Shown here: one piece after another, positions 35,929 to 44,499 of the stretch
Numbering within the stretch: position 1 is the first letter of the stretch
Layout: every line of letters begins with the position of its first letter
Assembly (NCBI GenBank): GCA_035497735.1
Contig: DATJCX010000060.1
Coordinates: forward strand, 1 to 60,687
Source of the DNA: Brumimicrobium sp035497735
Lineage (GTDB): Bacteria > Bacteroidota > Bacteroidia > Flavobacteriales_D > Crocinitomicaceae
DNA length: 60,687 nt
Reading direction: 5' to 3'
The notes under the pieces: model-generated
Database searches by the model: none
What the model saw: only the letters and a program-made list of their open reading frames with translations
Told to the model about the DNA's origin: nothing
Made by a program: the position numbers and the translations under genes

Positions 35929-35949
35929 TAAATCTATCTATTATTATAA
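35929..35949 (-). promoter_or_regulatory. Shared upstream element, copy B
   Basis: Counterpart of 35329-35349: one mismatch in 21 bp. It lies 30 nt before the DUF2147 start. The minus strand reads TTATAATAA then TAGATAGATTTA, including the -7-like TAGATTTA. Confidence 0.5.
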
Positions 35950-36020
35950 GTAAATGAATGATTCTGTCTTTCATCTTTATCTCTTTCAGTTTTCAATTTG
36001 TAAAGTTTATCCTAAATCCT

Positions 36021-36050
36021 TTTGTGCTCCTTTATATCTTTTTAAATTTG
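36021..36050 (+). promoter_or_regulatory. Promoter of the DUF4442-TauE operon
   Basis: TTTG (36021-36024), 18-nt spacer, TAAATTTG (36043-36050), both perfect matches to the Bacteroidota consensus. The leader to the ATG at 36116 would be ~60 nt. Confidence 0.65.
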
Positions 36051-36115
36051 TAGTGATTGAGCTTTGTTTATTTTTAACCTTATAATAATTGTTTTTTTAC
36101 TTGAAGTAAGTCAAT

Positions 36116-36655
36116 ATGTACAGGAAAATTAATTTGTTTTTACAGCGTTTTCTCAAGAAATCAACAATATTTAAAACCTTGTTTAATATTTCTCCAATGT
36201 ATAGAAGAACAAGTGGGAGAATAATGGAAGCAACGGAAGACATGTCAAGAGTAAAGGTGAGAATTAAGTTTTCCTGGAAGAATGTTAATTACAATGGGAG
36301 TATGTTTGGTGGAAGTATGTCTGCTGCAACGGATCCGATATTTATGATTCAGTACAACGAACTGCTAGGAGGAGAATATGTTGTTTGGGACAAAACGGCA
36401 AAAATACAGTTTAAGCGACCGGCAAAACAAGATGTCTGGGCAGACTTTGTTGTGGATGTAGCGGAACTAGATGAAATAAAGCAACTTGTTGCGGAAAATG
36501 GTTCTTACACTTTTTTCAAATCGGTTAATTTAACGGGTAAAGACAAGCGAATGATTTTTGCAACTGTTGAAAAAGAAATTTATATTGCCTCTCGAGAGCA
36601 TTATAAGCAGCGAAAAGCGGAAAAAGAAGCTCAAAAAGTCGCTGATTTAAATTAG
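36116..36655 (+). CDS. DUF4442 hotdog-fold protein (thioesterase-like)
   Basis: 179 aa. The region ~45-160 fits the DUF4442 branch of the hotdog superfamily: VKVRIKFSWKNVNYNGSMFGGSMSAATDPIFMI and KTAKIQFKRPAKQDVWADFVV. Such proteins resemble PaaI-type acyl-CoA thioesterases, but the substrate is unknown. The N-terminal ~30 residues are basic and somewhat amphipathic (a possible membrane-binding helix). The C-terminal tail is a charged helix. 17 nt upstream of a TauE/SafE permease gene, so co-transcribed. Confidence 0.83.
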   Translation: MYRKINLFLQRFLKKSTIFKTLFNISPMYRRTSGRIMEATEDMSRVKVRIKFSWKNVNYNGSMFGGSMSAATDPIFMIQYNELLGGEYVVWDKTAKIQFKRPAKQDVWADFVVDVAELDEIKQLVAENGSYTFFKSVNLTGKDKRMIFATVEKEIYIASREHYKQRKAEKEAQKVADLN

Positions 36656-36672
36656 GAAACAATTAAAACACG

Positions 36673-37500
36673 ATGGATAGTATTTTGATATTGATGTTGT
36701 TGGGGCTAGGAATAGGAACAATTGGAACCTTAATTGGTGCTGGTGGCGGTTTTATTCTTGTTCCAGTACTAATCATTCTTTATCCCGATATGGGCCCTGA
36801 AACAATTACAGCTATTTCCTTAGCTATTGTTGCGTTGAACGCCTTTGTTGGTTCGGTAGTCTATTTAAGAAAGGGGAGAGTGGACTTTAAAGCGGGTGTT
36901 ATCTTTGCTGCTGCTACCATTCCTGGTTCTATCATTGGTGTTTATGTGAATAAATTTATTCCAAGAGAGAAATTCGATATTATTTTCGGAATCGTCTTAA
37001 TTGCCTTGGCTATTTTCTTGTTTTTTAGTGGTGGAAAAAAGAAAGGAACCATTCTTAGTAAAATAAAACCGAGCAATACCTATCAAAAAAAGATGGATAA
37101 GAGTGGTGTTGTTTATGAATATGCATATAATCTTAAACGTGGAGTTCTTATTGCTGTTTTCATTGGCTTTTTCTCTCCTTTACTTGGGATAGGTGGTGGT
37201 GTAATACACGTTCCTGCGATGACAGAAATCTTGAGTTTCCCCGTCCATATAGCAACAGCTACTTCCCAGTTTATACTTGCTATAATGGCGGCTGTGAGCG
37301 TAGTTGTTCATTATTTTGAGGGAAGTTATGATAATCCACAAACAATTAAACTGATGTGGGGGTTAGGAGTGGGAATCATTCCTGGCGCTATGATTGGTGC
37401 GAGAATATCTTCCCTTGTAAAAGGAAAAGTTATTATTCGTGTTCTTTCTATTTCCCTTGTGATTATTGGGATAAAAATTTTAACGTCGGCTATTTTTTAG
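36673..37500 (+). CDS. TauE/SafE family anion permease
   Basis: 275-aa inner-membrane protein with about eight transmembrane segments and an internal duplication typical of TauE/SafE. First half: GLGIGTIGTLIGAGGGFILVPVLII; second half: GFFSPLLGIGGGVIHVPAMTEI. Family members export or import sulfite, sulfoacetate or related organic anions; the substrate here is unknown. Second gene of the DUF4442 operon. Converges on rocD, separated by rocD's terminator. Confidence 0.9.
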   Translation: MDSILILMLLGLGIGTIGTLIGAGGGFILVPVLIILYPDMGPETITAISLAIVALNAFVGSVVYLRKGRVDFKAGVIFAAATIPGSIIGVYVNKFIPREKFDIIFGIVLIALAIFLFFSGGKKKGTILSKIKPSNTYQKKMDKSGVVYEYAYNLKRGVLIAVFIGFFSPLLGIGGGVIHVPAMTEILSFPVHIATATSQFILAIMAAVSVVVHYFEGSYDNPQTIKLMWGLGVGIIPGAMIGARISSLVKGKVIIRVLSISLVIIGIKILTSAIF

Positions 37501-37520
37501 GTGAAATAAAAAGGTGAAAT

Positions 37521-37552
37521 AAAAAAGCCACTTGATATAAATCAAATGGCTT
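37521..37552 (-). terminator. Rho-independent terminator of rocD
   Basis: Minus strand AAGCCATTTGAT...ATCAAGTGGCTT stem (one mismatch) followed by six T. It lies 22 nt past the rocD stop. On the plus strand the flank is A-rich, so it serves mainly rocD. Confidence 0.75.
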
Positions 37553-37574
37553 AGTCAGTTTTGAATAAGTATGT

Positions 37575-38819
37575 TTATTTCTTAAACTCCATTATTGTTT
37601 TTTCGATAATCGCTACACACTCCATTAATTCCTTTTCTGTCATCACCAAAGGTGGTGCAAAACGAATGATGTTACCATGTGTTGGTTTGGCAATTAATCC
37701 ATTGTCTTTCATCGCGATACATAAGTCCCAAGCAGTTGTACTTTCAGGGGTATCATTGATTAAAATAGCATTCAACAATCCTTTACCTCTAACTTTCGTT
37801 ACAAGATCTGTTTGTCCAATAATTCTGTTCATTTCTTTTCTGAACAATTGTCCTAAAGCTTCCGCTTTCTCCGCTAAGTTTTCGTTTTCAATTACTTCTA
37901 ATGCAGCAACTCCAACTCTAGCAGCCAATGGGTTTCCACCGAAAGTAGAGCCGTGTTGACCAGGTTTGATTACTCCCATGATTTCGTCGTCTGCTAAAAT
38001 TGCAGAAACGGGTAAAACTCCACCAGAAAGTGCTTTTCCTAAAACAAGGATGTCAGGTCTAACGTTTTCGTGGTCACAAGCCAATAATCTACCTGTTCTT
38101 GCGATTCCTGTCTGAACTTCGTCAGCGATAAATAAAGCATCGTATTTTGTACAAAGCTCACGTACCTTTGTTAAGTATCCTTCGTCTGGAACATATACTC
38201 CAGCTTCACCTTGAATTGGCTCAACTAGGAAACCAGCGATGTTATCTTGTTGTAATGCTTTTTCTAAAGCGTCTGTATCGTTGTATGGTATTCTTATAAA
38301 ACCAGGTGTGTAAGGTCCGAAACTTTTTCTAGCATCTTCGTCGTTCGAGAAAGAAATAATCGTTGTCGTTCTACCGTGGAAGTTGTTCTCACAAATAATA
38401 ATTTGTGCTTTGTCTTCTGCAATTCCTTTGCGTTCGTATGCATATTTACGACAAACTTTAATAGCCGTTTCAACAGCTTCCGCTCCTGAATTCATTGCCA
38501 ATACTTTGTCGTAACCGAATACCTCAGTTACTTTCTTTTCGAATGGTCCTAAAGCATCGTTGTAGAAAGCACGAGAAGTCAATGTTAAAATATCAGCTTG
38601 TTCTTTCAATGCTCCTACGATATGTGGGTGACAGTGTCCTTGATTAACAGCAGAGTATGCAGATAGAAAGTCGTAGTAATGTTTCCCTTCTACGTCCCAT
38701 ACGTGTACACCTTCACCTTTTGCCAAAACAATTGGAAGTGGATGATAGTTGTGCGCTCCGTATTTCGCTTCCATTTCTATATAATCTTCGGAAGATAATT
38801 TTTCTGTTGATGTATTCAT
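37575..38819 (-). CDS. rocD: Ornithine--oxo-acid transaminase
   Basis: 414-aa PLP enzyme of the class III aminotransferases. It converts ornithine plus 2-oxoglutarate to glutamate-5-semialdehyde plus glutamate. Visible: MNSGAEAVETAIK (PLP phosphate site), NFHGRTT, ADEVQTGIARTG (Asp ~233) and LGKALSGGVLP, whose Lys ~262 forms the Schiff base. The N-terminal AKYGAHNYHPLP and YDFLSAYSAVNQGHCHP are specific to ornithine aminotransferases. Its product is the substrate of PruA, encoded 3.7 kb away on the other strand. Confidence 0.96.
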   Translation of the reverse strand: MNTSTEKLSSEDYIEMEAKYGAHNYHPLPIVLAKGEGVHVWDVEGKHYYDFLSAYSAVNQGHCHPHIVGALKEQADILTLTSRAFYNDALGPFEKKVTEVFGYDKVLAMNSGAEAVETAIKVCRKYAYERKGIAEDKAQIIICENNFHGRTTTIISFSNDEDARKSFGPYTPGFIRIPYNDTDALEKALQQDNIAGFLVEPIQGEAGVYVPDEGYLTKVRELCTKYDALFIADEVQTGIARTGRLLACDHENVRPDILVLGKALSGGVLPVSAILADDEIMGVIKPGQHGSTFGGNPLAARVGVAALEVIENENLAEKAEALGQLFRKEMNRIIGQTDLVTKVRGKGLLNAILINDTPESTTAWDLCIAMKDNGLIAKPTHGNIIRFAPPLVMTEKELMECVAIIEKTIMEFKK

Positions 38820-38870
38820 GCTAACGTTTTTTAATTTTTTTAGAACAGAGACAATAGGTCTCCTAACCTA

Positions 38871-38878
38871 CAAATTTA
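38871..38878 (-). promoter_or_regulatory. Candidate -7 box for rocD (TAAATTTG)
   Basis: Minus strand TAAATTTG fits the consensus exactly, ~51 nt before the rocD start. No TTG at the -33 distance. Confidence 0.4.
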
Positions 38879-38949
38879 AGGAAAAATCTTAGTTTTTATG
38901 GAAAATTGCAGATGAATATTTATAAAGTTTGTTTAAAGTAAACAAAGAA

Positions 38950-39495
38950 TTATCCAGTAATATCTTTCAATTTATGCTTGAAAGCTTGCTCAAATTTCTC
39001 TATTTTCGGTCGAATTACGTAAAAGCAGTAACCTTGGTCTGGATTATTGTTGTAATAATCCCAATGGTCTTTCTCTGCTTTATAAAAGGAAGTTAAAGGT
39101 GTTATTTCTGTAACAATAGGTTTGCTATAAGCTCCTGTTTGTTGCAATTTCTCTTTGTACTCTTTTGCTAGTTTTCGTTGATTTTCATCATGATAAAATA
39201 CGGCCGAACGGTATTGTTCACCTACATCATTACCTTGTCGATTTAAGGTTGTTGGGTCGTGCGAAAACCAAAATATCTCTAATAATTCATCAAAACTTAT
39301 TATTTCGTCATCGTAGCTAACTCTTAAAACCTCAGCATGTCCAGTTCTGCCTTCGCATACTTCTCTATAGGCTGGGTTTTTAATATGTCCACCAGCATAT
39401 CCTGGTATCACTTCCAATACTCCTTTTAGTTGTTTGAAAATAGGTTCAGAGCACCAAAAACATCCATTCCCAAAAGTTGCTTCCTTAATTGCCAT
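38950..39495 (-). CDS. msrA: Peptide-methionine (S)-S-oxide reductase MsrA
   Basis: Reduces methionine-S-sulfoxide in damaged proteins. 181 aa with the active-site motif GCFWC near residues 11-15 (catalytic Cys12), GYAGG, and the GHAEVLRVSYDD and DVGEQYRSAVFY stretches. Not fused to MsrB. No signal peptide, so cytoplasmic. It lies 26 nt behind the TPR gene on the same strand but has its own consensus -7 box (TATCTTTG, 39514-39521). Confidence 0.96.
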   Translation of the reverse strand: MAIKEATFGNGCFWCSEPIFKQLKGVLEVIPGYAGGHIKNPAYREVCEGRTGHAEVLRVSYDDEIISFDELLEIFWFSHDPTTLNRQGNDVGEQYRSAVFYHDENQRKLAKEYKEKLQQTGAYSKPIVTEITPLTSFYKAEKDHWDYYNNNPDQGYCFYVIRPKIEKFEQAFKHKLKDITG

Positions 39496-39513
39496 AACTC
39501 ACTTTGTTTTTTA

Positions 39514-39521
39514 CAAAGATA
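39514..39521 (-). promoter_or_regulatory. Candidate -7 box for msrA (TATCTTTG)
   Basis: Minus strand TATCTTTG matches TAnnTTTG and lies 18 nt before the msrA ATG, immediately after the TPR gene's stop. The -33 region would fall inside the TPR gene; no clear TTG there. Confidence 0.35.
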
Positions 39522-40973
39522 TTAATTCAAATAAGCTTGGTTAGCTTGTCTGTTTTTTTTTCTTCGGAAATATAGCAAAGCAGCTAAAACCCCTAAGCTT
39601 GTTAAAGAAATTAGAACCCAATTATTGAATATATTTTGAAAATTATTTAACTTACTTAGTAATTGGCCTTCCCGGTTGATGCTGGATCCAATTTGCTCTT
39701 CCACATCTTGTTCATAGCTTAAGTTAATCAGTTTTGAATTGTCTTTCATTTGTATTCTTGATAACTCTTCCTGTAATTCAATGATTTCCATAAGTACTCC
39801 AATGTGACTGTCTTTTAATCCTAAGACAGAATAAATAGAGGATTGCTGATGTAAGGCATCTTTTTTCAATCCTAAAAAATTTTCAGCATTTGCTACATCA
39901 ATTGCTTTTTTATTATAAACTATTGCAGAGTCCAAGCTTTTTAATTCTAAATAAAAATCTGCGAGATTGAAATAACCTTCGCCTTCTTTAAAACGATGTC
40001 CCTGTTCAATTCTATATTCTACCGCTAGCTTAAAATACTCTTCTGACCGTTTGTAGTTCTCAGAAAAGAATTCTGCGATTCCAAGGTTGGTATATGCGCT
40101 AGCAATCTTATTGTGACTACCTGTGGCAAGTCCATATTTCATTGAAGTGATGAAGTTTTCTATTGCCAATTGAATTTCATCTTTATTCATGTAGTTTTCT
40201 GCCAATAAACTGTATGATCTACTAAGCTTAACAAGATTTCTGTTCTTTGAGTAAAACTCTATTGTTTCTAGGATTTTTTCTTCGGCACTGTCGTAGTCTT
40301 TATTAGCCATATCTATGTTTGCCAGATTAACAAGCACCGACATTTCATACTTCCTATCATTTGTTCTTTTAGTTATATTCTTAGAAATTGCTAAAGCTTC
40401 TTCATAGTGGGAGGAGGCAGCTTTGAATTCTCCTCTTCTATAATGAATGTTACCTAGTAAGGTTATGGGGTCGATAAGCATGGTGTCGATATCCATGTTT
40501 TTATAGATATTCAATGCAAGTTGTATTTTATCTTTTGCTTCTTTATAATAACTGTTCTTGTATAAGGTCCAACCCAATGTGAACGATGAAACTGCAATTG
40601 CGAATGAGTTATTTTCTTTAACTCCCAATTTATGTAAATCCTTTATAAAATAGAGTAATGTATCATTGTGTTTAACATTAGACTTGGAATACATTGCTGC
40701 GTTTTTACCATGTATATTATAAAGGAATTCTGCTTTCTCCTGTACGGATGTTGTTTGAGTATAGGGTGTGAAATCAACAAGGGCAGATTCATCTTTTTGA
40801 GCAGAAGTAAATGAAAAGCCTGTAATTATTATAAAAGTTGATAAAAGTGACAATCCCTTCACCTTTAAAAGAGATAGGTTTTTCAAAGATGTTTTCCTTG
40901 AGTTTTTATATAATGACTTTGTTGAAGCTTGAAGCATAATAGTTAATGGAATATGTGTAGTATTTTCTTTCAT
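39522..40973 (-). CDS. TPR-repeat single-pass membrane protein, copy 2
   Basis: 483 aa. A positively charged N-terminus, a signal or anchor segment (~43-58, LSTFIIITGFSFTSA), then about seven tetratricopeptide repeats (~80-380), a helical linker, one transmembrane helix (~450-470, WVLISLTSLGVLAALLYF) and a short basic tail (RRKKNRQANQAYLN). This is the sensor half of Bacteroidota TPR histidine kinases or regulators, but no kinase or DNA-binding domain follows the membrane helix. Clearly paralogous to the gene 16 nt upstream. The start is uncertain: ATG at 40937 is also possible. Function unknown. Confidence 0.82.
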   Translation of the reverse strand: MKENTTHIPLTIMLQASTKSLYKNSRKTSLKNLSLLKVKGLSLLSTFIIITGFSFTSAQKDESALVDFTPYTQTTSVQEKAEFLYNIHGKNAAMYSKSNVKHNDTLLYFIKDLHKLGVKENNSFAIAVSSFTLGWTLYKNSYYKEAKDKIQLALNIYKNMDIDTMLIDPITLLGNIHYRRGEFKAASSHYEEALAISKNITKRTNDRKYEMSVLVNLANIDMANKDYDSAEEKILETIEFYSKNRNLVKLSRSYSLLAENYMNKDEIQLAIENFITSMKYGLATGSHNKIASAYTNLGIAEFFSENYKRSEEYFKLAVEYRIEQGHRFKEGEGYFNLADFYLELKSLDSAIVYNKKAIDVANAENFLGLKKDALHQQSSIYSVLGLKDSHIGVLMEIIELQEELSRIQMKDNSKLINLSYEQDVEEQIGSSINREGQLLSKLNNFQNIFNNWVLISLTSLGVLAALLYFRRKKNRQANQAYLN

Positions 40974-40989
40974 TCAGCAGTGAGTAAAA

Positions 40990-42321
40990 TTATATATTTT
41001 TCTTTCTTTTCTTTCTTCTATATATGTAGAATACAACTAAAAGTAGGACAATTAAATTTGCAACGAAAATTACTCGGCTAGTTTTTGGATTTATAAGTGC
41101 ACTTTGATTCTCATCTAGCCTATTAGCTTCAAAGTCTGAAGTGTCAATCATTTCAATGTCGTTTTGTTTGAATCCAATTTCAGCCGAAGCATTTCTACTT
41201 TCTATTTCTGATTTTGAAATGGCTTCCTGTAATTCAATCATTTTTTGTAAGACCTCCTCTTGAAGATCTTTTTGACCAATAGTCTCATAAACAGATGCTA
41301 TTTGGTGAAGCGCTTCTTTTTTCAAACCTAAAAAGTTTCCTTTTTCTGCATATTCAATCGTTTTGTAATAGTTGCTGAAAGCAGAATCTACGTATTGAGG
41401 TTCCTCTAGGGTAGTATAGTAATCTGCCAAATTATAATATGCTTCTGCTATTTTGTAAATTGAACCATCTTTTATTCGATAGTTTAGTGCTAATTTAAAA
41501 TACTCTCCTGTACGCTCAAGGTTGCCTGAATAAAATTCTGCGATTCCTAAATTCGTATAAGCATTAGCAATAAATAAAAAATCATCTATAGCTAGACTGT
41601 ACTCTGTAGCTTTGATAAAGTTTTCTATCGCTGCTTGATGTTCGTTTTTAGCCATATAAGCCTCCCCTATGATTCCATATGCATTTGATAGTTTCGGTAG
41701 AGCTCTTCGTTCAGAGAAGAAATCAACTACTTCCAGTGCTTGTTTAATGGCTTTGTCATTGTGTCCATATGCTAATTCTATTTTTGAAAGATTCAACTGA
41801 GCGAACATTTCAAATTTTAAATCACCTGTTTTTTCTGAAATTATTTTCCCATGCTCCAATGCTTTTTCATGGAGTTTTTTCGCGTTCGACAATTCGCCTT
41901 TAAAGTAATAGATATTTCCCAGTAAACTTACAGGTTCAATCATTAATGAGTCTTGATCTCTACCGTCTAAAACGTTGATTGTATACTGCAGCCATTGTTC
42001 CGCTTCATTGTATTGTTGTTTGTTGTAGAAAAAACGTCCATAGACAAAAGCAGCATAACTAATAGGAAGAAGGTTTTTTTCTTGTACTCCTACAGAATAG
42101 ATGTCTTTGATGAAAAATAAGAGCGTGTCGGAGTCAATGTTTTCTGCCCCAGATTTATAGATGAATTCATCGTAGAAAATAACGATTTTTTGATCATTCG
42201 TTTTTGCATTCAAATAAGTAGCAAAGTCAATTCCTTTTTGTGGTTGTTCTGTACTGTAAACATCGAAAATTGAAAAAACAATCGATGTCAATACGAGAAC
42301 AAACAGATTGAGGTACTTCAT
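40990..42321 (-). CDS. TPR-repeat single-pass membrane protein, copy 1
   Basis: 443 aa. Signal peptide (~1-22, MKYLNLFVLVLTSIVFSIF), about seven TPR units (~65-370, with segments such as IANAYTNLGIAEFYSGNLERTGEYFKLAL), a linker, one transmembrane helix (~412-432, VIFVANLIVLLLVVFYIY) and a basic tail RRKKRKKNI. Topology: periplasmic TPR array, ~10 cytoplasmic residues. It resembles the input part of TPR-containing histidine kinases but lacks any output domain. Co-transcribed with its paralogue downstream (16-nt gap) and divergent from pruA. Confidence 0.83.
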   Translation of the reverse strand: MKYLNLFVLVLTSIVFSIFDVYSTEQPQKGIDFATYLNAKTNDQKIVIFYDEFIYKSGAENIDSDTLLFFIKDIYSVGVQEKNLLPISYAAFVYGRFFYNKQQYNEAEQWLQYTINVLDGRDQDSLMIEPVSLLGNIYYFKGELSNAKKLHEKALEHGKIISEKTGDLKFEMFAQLNLSKIELAYGHNDKAIKQALEVVDFFSERRALPKLSNAYGIIGEAYMAKNEHQAAIENFIKATEYSLAIDDFLFIANAYTNLGIAEFYSGNLERTGEYFKLALNYRIKDGSIYKIAEAYYNLADYYTTLEEPQYVDSAFSNYYKTIEYAEKGNFLGLKKEALHQIASVYETIGQKDLQEEVLQKMIELQEAISKSEIESRNASAEIGFKQNDIEMIDTSDFEANRLDENQSALINPKTSRVIFVANLIVLLLVVFYIYRRKKRKKNI

Positions 42322-42469
42322 CTCTTTTTCTTTGTTTTAATAAAATTGGTTGAATATACTATTATTTTTTGAATATTAGATTATAGCGTCCAGAAATTCA
42401 CTTCAAAATTGAATTCCTGCCTGACTCGTTAATTAAAACCAAATAATTGAGTTAAGTCACCTTTATTAC

Positions 42470-42499
42470 TTTGAATTAGGAGATGATTTACTATCTTTG
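42470..42499 (+). promoter_or_regulatory. Promoter of pruA
   Basis: TTTG (42470-42473), 18-nt spacer, TATCTTTG (42492-42499), matching the Bacteroidota consensus. The leader to the ATG at 42527 would be ~20 nt. Confidence 0.65.
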
Positions 42500-42526
42500 T
42501 AGGATATATTTAAAAACGATTTTATT

Positions 42527-44158
42527 ATGGCAAATGCACATTACAAAGTCCCTGTAGCGGTTAATGAACCAATTAATACATACGAGCCAAACTCTAAAGA
42601 AGTCAATTCTTTAATTGGAAAGTATAAAGAAATGTACAACCAAGAACCAGTTGATGTTCCTATGTATATTGGTGGAAAGGAAGTGAGAACTACAAGTAAG
42701 AAAAACCTTACGTCTCCTCAAGATCATCAAAAGGTATTAGGGTATTATAATATTGGTGAAAAAACGCACGTTGAAGACGCTATTAAAGCAGCTTTAGAGG
42801 CAAAAGAAGCATGGGCGAATTTCCCTTGGGAAGAGCGTGCAGCAATTTTCTTAAGAGCTGCGGAATTAATTTCTGGACCTTATAGAGATAAGATTAATGC
42901 AGCGACAATGCTAGGACAGTCTAAGAATGTTTTTCAAACTGAGATTGATGCAGCTTGTGAATCAGCCGACTTTTTAAGATTTAACGTACAGTATATGTCG
43001 GAAATCTATGCAGAACAACCAATTTCTTCAAAAGGAACTTGGAATAGAACTGAATGGAGACCTTTGGAAGGATTCGTTGCGGCAATTACACCGTTTAACT
43101 TTACGGCAATTGCTTTAAATTTACCATCTGCACCAGCAATGCTTGGAAACGTAGTGGTATGGAAGCCGGCGACAACACAAATATATTCGGCTAACGTGAT
43201 TATGGAGATTTTCATGAAAGCGGGACTTCCTGCAGGTGTTATCAATATGGTAACAGCTAGTGGTAGTGACTTTGGAGATGTAGTGTTTAAGCACAAAGAT
43301 TTTGCTGGATTACATTTTACAGGTTCTACTGGTGTTTTCCGTCATTTATGGAAAGAAATCTCAAATAACCTGGAAAATTATAGATCTTACCCTCGTATCG
43401 TTGGAGAAACTGGTGGAAAAGACTTTATAATGGTTCATAAAACCTCTGATGCTAAAGAAGTAGCTACAGCAATCGCTCGTGGTGCTTTCGAATTCCAAGG
43501 ACAGAAATGTTCTGCTGCATCTAGAGCTTATATCCCAACTAATATTTGGCCAGAAGTTAAAGCTGCTGTTATTGAACAAGTGAACTCATTTAAAATTGGT
43601 TCTCCCGAAGATACTTCTAACTTTATTAATGCTGTTATCGATGAAAAAGCATTTGATAAAATTGCAGAATACATCGACTACGCTAAAGCAAGTTCAGATG
43701 CTGAAATTATAGCAGGTGGTACTTACGATAAATCAAAAGGATACTTTATTAGTCCAACTGTAATTGTTACATCAAACCCGAAATTCAGAACAATGTGTGA
43801 AGAAATTTTCGGCCCTGTGATGACAATTTATGTTTACGATGAAGATAAATACGAAGAGACATTGACGTTAGTGGATGAAACTTCAGAATACGCTTTAACT
43901 GGTTCAATTTTTAGTAATGACCGATACGCTACTAATTTAGCGATTAGGAAATTGGAAAATGCAGCTGGTAACTTCTATATCAATGACAAGCCAACTGGTG
44001 CTGTTGTTGGTCAGCAACCATTCGGTGGTGCTAGAGGTTCAGGAACAAACGATAAAGCAGGAGCTAAGTTGAACTTACTTCGTTGGGTATCTGCTCGTAC
44101 GATTAAGGAAACTTTCGTTCCGCCGATGGATTATAGATATCCTTTCTTAGGAGAATAG
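42527..44158 (+). CDS. pruA: L-glutamate gamma-semialdehyde dehydrogenase (P5C dehydrogenase)
   Basis: 543-aa NAD-dependent aldehyde dehydrogenase that oxidises glutamate-5-semialdehyde to glutamate, the final step of proline and ornithine breakdown. TPFNFTAIALNLP, FTGSTGVFRHLW, GETGGKDF (Glu ~294) and GQKCSAASRAY (catalytic Cys ~328) are present. Length matches the stand-alone mitochondrial-like PruA, not the fused PutA. No proline dehydrogenase gene is adjacent, but rocD nearby makes the same substrate from ornithine. It has its own promoter and is followed by the inverted-repeat element. Confidence 0.96.
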   Translation: MANAHYKVPVAVNEPINTYEPNSKEVNSLIGKYKEMYNQEPVDVPMYIGGKEVRTTSKKNLTSPQDHQKVLGYYNIGEKTHVEDAIKAALEAKEAWANFPWEERAAIFLRAAELISGPYRDKINAATMLGQSKNVFQTEIDAACESADFLRFNVQYMSEIYAEQPISSKGTWNRTEWRPLEGFVAAITPFNFTAIALNLPSAPAMLGNVVVWKPATTQIYSANVIMEIFMKAGLPAGVINMVTASGSDFGDVVFKHKDFAGLHFTGSTGVFRHLWKEISNNLENYRSYPRIVGETGGKDFIMVHKTSDAKEVATAIARGAFEFQGQKCSAASRAYIPTNIWPEVKAAVIEQVNSFKIGSPEDTSNFINAVIDEKAFDKIAEYIDYAKASSDAEIIAGGTYDKSKGYFISPTVIVTSNPKFRTMCEEIFGPVMTIYVYDEDKYEETLTLVDETSEYALTGSIFSNDRYATNLAIRKLENAAGNFYINDKPTGAVVGQQPFGGARGSGTNDKAGAKLNLLRWVSARTIKETFVPPMDYRYPFLGE

Positions 44159-44212
44159 TTTTTTCAGTACATGAAATAGCTATCTCAAAAGAACAGAATT
44201 TGTGATAAAGTG

Positions 44213-44337
44213 GTGGATGTTTCAAAAGGGAGGATAATGCAAGTTTAATAATGAGAGCGACAGGAGCATACTTAAGTATGTAACTTAGTTCGAAGTTTGA
44301 AAACGACAAAGCAGTTTCCCAGTTTTGAGACATCCAC
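44213..44337. repeat. MITE/REP-like inverted-repeat element
   Basis: 125-bp element with terminal inverted repeats GTGGATGTTTCAAAA (44213-44227) and TTTTGAGACATCCAC (44323-44337), 14 of 15 positions complementary. An exact 14-bp palindrome CATACTTAAGTATG (44267-44280) lies near its centre. It begins 54 nt after the pruA stop and runs into a T tract, so the RNA could also act as a terminator. No transposase. The rest of 44159-44499 holds only the next gene's promoter. Confidence 0.6.
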
Positions 44338-44465
44338 TTTTTTATGGTCTAATAATTCGAAATATGAGAGCTATAAGCTTTCGTTTTGGTAGGTTTTTAT
44401 TCTTTACTAAAGATTAAATCGAGGTTGTTAACATTCAGCCTTGAATAAAGAATAGGTAAGTAAGG

Positions 44466-44495
44466 TTGAAATTGTCAAAACATGTTTTAAATTTG
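44466..44495 (+). promoter_or_regulatory. Promoter of the DivIC/FtsB-like gene
   Basis: TTG (44466-44468), 19-nt spacer, TAAATTTG (44488-44495). The ATG starts only 5 nt after the -7 box, so the message may be leaderless. Confidence 0.5.
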
Positions 44496-44499
44496 TTGT

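Noticed and set aside
44103..44333. 76-aa minus-strand frame between pruA and the DivIC-like gene
   Set aside because: It overlaps the 3' end of pruA and consists largely of the inverted-repeat element. No family features.
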